DNA of 11,013 nucleotides from Proteiniphilum sp. (lineage in GTDB: Bacteria; Bacteroidota; Bacteroidia; Bacteroidales; Dysgonomonadaceae). Position 1 is the stretch's first letter; each line of letters starts with the position of its first letter. Made by a program: the position numbers and the translations under genes. A model generated the notes under the pieces. It did no database searches and was not told where the DNA came from. It worked only from the letters and a program-made list of their open reading frames with translations. Positions 8,139 through 11,013 of the stretch are shown here, one piece after another. Location of the stretch: the NCBI GenBank assembly GCA_012728465.1, contig JAAYFB010000083.1, positions 1-11,013 on the forward strand, written 5' to 3'.

Positions 8139-9392
8139 ATGACCAGTAGAAGAGATTTTCTAAAAACTTTAGGAGGAGTTTCACTCCTTACCATCGTTCC
8201 CCGTAATGTATTGGGTAGAGGCATGATTGCCCCAAGCGATGAATTAACAAAAGGAATTATTGGTGTAGGAGGTATGGGACGAGGTCATATACCCTACGAC
8301 AATACGCGTGTAGTTGCAATGTGTGATGTGGATAAAAACCATCTTAATCAAGCAGCATCAATGGTAAAAGACACTATCAATCTTTACCACGATTTTCGAG
8401 ATCTTATAATAGACAAAAACGTGGACATAGTACATATCGCTACTCCACCCCATTGGCATGGATATATGGCGGTTGAAGCAGCAAAATCTGGCAAAGATAT
8501 TTGGTGTGAAAAACCTATGACACGTACTATTGGTGAAGGGAAAAGAGTGATGGAAGCTGTAAAGCAACATGGAAATATTTTCCGCCTTAACACATGGTTT
8601 AGATTCAAAGACTCATTCTATGGTCTTGGCACTCCTGTAAAACCATTAAAAAAACTAGTAGAAAGCGGAATGCTTGGATGGCCACTAAAAGTTACCATCA
8701 GCGCACATACTGGATTTAACTGGAAGTTCTTTTGGGTAGGAAAAGACCACCTTGAGCCACAACAAGTTCCTGAAGAACTTGATTACGACATGTGGTTAGG
8801 ACCTGCTCCATACAAACCATACAATGCACACCGCGTTCACTCTACATTCCGTGGATATTGGGATTACGATGGTGGTGGTCTTGGTGATATGGGCCAACAC
8901 TATATTGACCCTGTACAATACATTTTGGGAAAAGACGACACTAGCCCAATTAAAGTAGAAGTAGATGCACCACAACAACATCATGATGCCGTAGGAACAT
9001 GGAGATCTATAACATACACTTACGAAGATGGCTGTCAGATAGTACTTTGGGGTGGCGATTATGGAACTCCAGGCACACCATATATTGCTGGGCCTAAAGG
9101 TAATGTTTATAGAAACTTTGAGTGCGATATTCCTAACTGGGAGAAAAAATTGGCTGACTATCCAGAGCCAGCACCTCAGAATACAGACTTCTTAGAATCA
9201 ATTCGTACTCGTCAGAAATTTGCTCTTAACGAAATTAACGGACATCGTTCTTGTACAGTTGTTAATATGGGACTTATAGCTCTTCAACTAAATAGAACTC
9301 TTAATTTCGATCCTGTAAAACAAGAGTTTATTAATGACCCAGAAGCAAATAGACTTGTTTATCAAACTGCACGTGCTCCTTGGAATATTTAA
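8139..9392 (+). CDS. Tat-exported Gfo/Idh/MocA-family oxidoreductase
   Basis: This is a predicted NAD(P)-dependent sugar or glycoside oxidoreductase of 417 residues, exported folded. The twin-arginine signal is SRRDFLK at residues 3-9 with a short hydrophobic stretch and no obvious cleavage site. The Rossmann domain has a glycine-rich GVGGMG (42-47), an acidic VAMCDVD at the end of strand 2 (59-65), IATPPHWHG (100-108) and the family-defining CEKP (123-126, Lys125 the usual catalytic lysine). The C-terminal domain has LDYDMWLGPAP (214-224) and GGGLGDMGQHYIDP (245-258), with Asp250 and His254 in the usual catalytic pattern. The short helix after the glycine loop matches the Tat-exported Bacteroidota/Planctomycetes subfamily. 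GH109 glycosidases share the fold and Tat signal, but I see no specific match to them. The start is the ATG after an A-rich leader. It is the first gene of the second operon. The substrate is unknown. Confidence 0.94.
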   Translation: MTSRRDFLKTLGGVSLLTIVPRNVLGRGMIAPSDELTKGIIGVGGMGRGHIPYDNTRVVAMCDVDKNHLNQAASMVKDTINLYHDFRDLIIDKNVDIVHIATPPHWHGYMAVEAAKSGKDIWCEKPMTRTIGEGKRVMEAVKQHGNIFRLNTWFRFKDSFYGLGTPVKPLKKLVESGMLGWPLKVTISAHTGFNWKFFWVGKDHLEPQQVPEELDYDMWLGPAPYKPYNAHRVHSTFRGYWDYDGGGLGDMGQHYIDPVQYILGKDDTSPIKVEVDAPQQHHDAVGTWRSITYTYEDGCQIVLWGGDYGTPGTPYIAGPKGNVYRNFECDIPNWEKKLADYPEPAPQNTDFLESIRTRQKFALNEINGHRSCTVVNMGLIALQLNRTLNFDPVKQEFINDPEANRLVYQTARAPWNI

Positions 9393-9418
9393 ATCTTTAA
9401 AACTGATATAAAAATAAA

Positions 9419-11013
9419 ATGAGACATATAAAAAGATATATAACAACGTTGACAGCACTCCTATTAATAGTGAGTTTGTCAATAGCTCAAACACCGCAGA
9501 ATAGAACCAATTCTACTATTATTGCAGATGTTCTTGCTCAGCTTCCAGCTCAAACTCAGCCTCAATACAATAAAATTATGGCTGATCTTACATCAACTGG
9601 TGAACAAGGCTTACTTTACATTATTGGCCAACTTAACCCTCCTGGAAATAAAACAAACGAGGCACTGGATTATGCTATTAGCGGTTGGACCAACTTTGTT
9701 GCTAATGATGATGCTAAGCGCAAAGAGGCACTGTCGGCTTTTGAGAAAGGGCTTACGTCATCTACAGATAAGGAGAATAAAGCTCTAATTATTCGTCAGA
9801 TAGCAAAAATTGGAGACAATAGCAATGTGTCCGCACTAGCTGCATTTATTAATGACGATAGACTTTCAGGACCAGCTAGCCAAGCTTTGGCACAAATTGG
9901 AACGGAGGATGCTCAACAGGTGATTCTATCAGCTTTAACAGCAGCTAGCACAGATGCAATGAAAGTATCACTTGCTAACGCAGCAGTTCAAGCTAACATT
10001 TCTTCTGCTGAACCAATATTTATTAGTTTACTTAGCAACAATCCTTCTGAAAATTTGAAAAAAGTTGCCTATAATGGCTTAGCTAAAATTGGAACAAAAA
10101 ATGCTCTTTCTCTACTAAAGAAAGATGCACAAAACGACAATTGGGCATATAACAAAACTGGGGCTACCTCTGCATACATTTCTCTATTGAGCAATTTAAG
10201 CAAAACAGACTCAAAAATTGCAGAGAAAGAAGCATTGTCACTACTTAATATTGCCAGCAAAAACAAAAAGTCAGATCTAATGGTTGCTGCTGCCGATATA
10301 GTAATGGCATCGGGAAACAAAAAGAGTTCAGATAAAATGCTAAAGACTGCTTTGAAAAGTGGTAATGCTAAATTACTGAACAATGTATTTAGCATGTATG
10401 ATTTCAAAAAAGATCCTAAGGCTACTGCTACAATATTAAAAGCTCTTAAGCCAAAATCATCTCCAGCAATTCAGACTGCTATTTTATACTGGTTAGGTAA
10501 ACAAAAGATAACCTCCTCTATTCCTCTTGTTTCAGGATTTTTAAAATCACAAAACAAGGAGGTTCAAAAAGCAGCTGTAACTTCACTAATGGGTATGGGT
10601 ACAGAAGCAGCAATGCTTCCCCTTGCAGGAATGCTAAAAAGCACAGACGCATCTGCCATCAATTTAGCTAAAGAGGCGTTAAACTCTTATAATGGTGATA
10701 TGTCGTACACTCTAGCTTCGGTGTTTGACAGCTCGGACAATGCTGGAAAGCTTGCAGCACTTCAGTTAATGTCTAATAGAAAAATGGATAGCCAATACAA
10801 TTTGGTATATAACCAGATGTTTATTGACAATGACCCAGTAAAAGCAGAGGCAGCAAAAACACTTAAAGATGTAGCATCTACAGACAACCTATCAGATTTA
10901 TTCAATCTACTTGAGCAAACAGATGCGAAATACATTCCATCTATCCAGACGGCTATCAATACTGTATTGTCAACAATGCCACAAGATGAACAATTAGATT
11001 TAGTTACTAAAAA
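9419..11013 (+). CDS. Secreted HEAT-like repeat protein (3' partial)
   Basis: The frame opens at the ATG at 9419, 26 bases after the oxidoreductase stop, and stays open through the right edge: 531 complete codons and no stop. A Sec signal peptide is clear: MRHIKR, a hydrophobic core, then SIA before Gln24 as the likely signal-peptidase I site, so the protein is probably periplasmic. The rest is alpha-helical and rich in Ala, Leu, Ser and Lys, with HEAT/armadillo-like helical pairs: ALAQIGTEDAQQVILSAL (from about 156), GLAKIGTKNALSLLKK (from about 220) and SLMGMGTEAAMLPLAGML (from about 389). Such repeats make curved binding scaffolds. In Bacteroides, large proteins of this kind next to exported Gfo/Idh/MocA oxidoreductases can end in a DUF1080 (3-keto-disaccharide hydrolase) domain. 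That part would be beyond the window, so catalytic activity is only a prediction. Confidence 0.88.
   Translation, partial: MRHIKRYITTLTALLLIVSLSIAQTPQNRTNSTIIADVLAQLPAQTQPQYNKIMADLTSTGEQGLLYIIGQLNPPGNKTNEALDYAISGWTNFVANDDAKRKEALSAFEKGLTSSTDKENKALIIRQIAKIGDNSNVSALAAFINDDRLSGPASQALAQIGTEDAQQVILSALTAASTDAMKVSLANAAVQANISSAEPIFISLLSNNPSENLKKVAYNGLAKIGTKNALSLLKKDAQNDNWAYNKTGATSAYISLLSNLSKTDSKIAEKEALSLLNIASKNKKSDLMVAAADIVMASGNKKSSDKMLKTALKSGNAKLLNNVFSMYDFKKDPKATATILKALKPKSSPAIQTAILYWLGKQKITSSIPLVSGFLKSQNKEVQKAAVTSLMGMGTEAAMLPLAGMLKSTDASAINLAKEALNSYNGDMSYTLASVFDSSDNAGKLAALQLMSNRKMDSQYNLVYNQMFIDNDPVKAEAAKTLKDVASTDNLSDLFNLLEQTDAKYIPSIQTAINTVLSTMPQDEQLDLVTK

Noticed and set aside
8139..9392. GH109 alpha-N-acetylgalactosaminidase as the identity of the oxidoreductase
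   Set aside because: GH109 shares the Tat signal and Rossmann fold, but the glycine loop GVGGMG, the short helix after it and the C-terminal motifs fit the general exported Gfo/Idh/MocA group better.
9522..9788. Plus-strand open frame of 88 codons
   Set aside because: It lies in another frame inside the long HEAT-like gene that starts at 9419. The 9419 frame has a signal peptide and repeat structure and stays open to the window edge.
10069..10407. Minus-strand open frame of 112 codons
   Set aside because: It is antisense to the HEAT-like gene. Its hydrophobic, leucine- and serine-rich translation is the usual shadow of an Ala/Lys-rich coding strand.
1..11013. CRISPR array, tRNA, rRNA or insertion sequence
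   Set aside because: No regularly spaced long repeats, cloverleaf-like segments, rRNA stretches, transposase motifs or terminal inverted repeats were seen.

Overview
The window is from a Bacteroidota genome, most likely order Bacteroidales. The evidence is a SusC/SusD pair, several lipoproteins with acidic or serine-rich residues just after the lipid-anchored cysteine, a Bacteroides-type -7 promoter element (TAnnTTTG), and A/T-rich leaders without Shine-Dalgarno sequences in front of every start codon. I cannot name the genus.

Left part (1-7660): four genes in tight head-to-tail order with gaps of about 12, 8 and 23 bases, read as one operon of a polysaccharide-utilization-locus type. They are a SusC-like TonB-dependent transporter that lacks only its extreme N-terminus, a SusD-like surface glycan-binding lipoprotein, an endonuclease/exonuclease/phosphatase (EEP) lipoprotein with an apparently intact active site, and a lipoprotein with an N-terminal DUF1735-like domain followed by two tandem copies of a domain of about 190 residues that I do not recognise. 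No glycoside hydrolase is visible here. The only hydrolase-like enzyme is the EEP protein, so the imported ligand may carry a phosphodiester or phosphate.

Middle (7661-8138): a 478-base gap. It starts with a strong hairpin (7700-7740) that probably ends the first operon. It ends with a good -7 promoter element (8089-8096), preceded by three copies of the 9-mer CATTAATAA whose ATTAAT cores lie exactly 23 bp apart. This looks like an operator for the next operon.

Right part (8139-11013): a second operon on the same strand. It holds a Gfo/Idh/MocA-family oxidoreductase with a twin-arginine signal, then 26 bases later a secreted alpha-helical HEAT-like repeat protein that runs off the right edge. 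Exported Gfo/Idh/MocA oxidoreductases next to large HEAT-repeat proteins recall the 3-keto-glycoside type of pathway in Bacteroides, in which a sugar is oxidised at C3 and a DUF1080-type enzyme then cleaves the 3-keto-glycoside. The DUF1080 part would lie beyond the window, so this is a prediction. A working model is that the first operon captures and imports a (possibly phosphorylated) glycan or glycoconjugate, and the second oxidises a sugar or glycoside in the periplasm. Their joint function is inferred from adjacency only.
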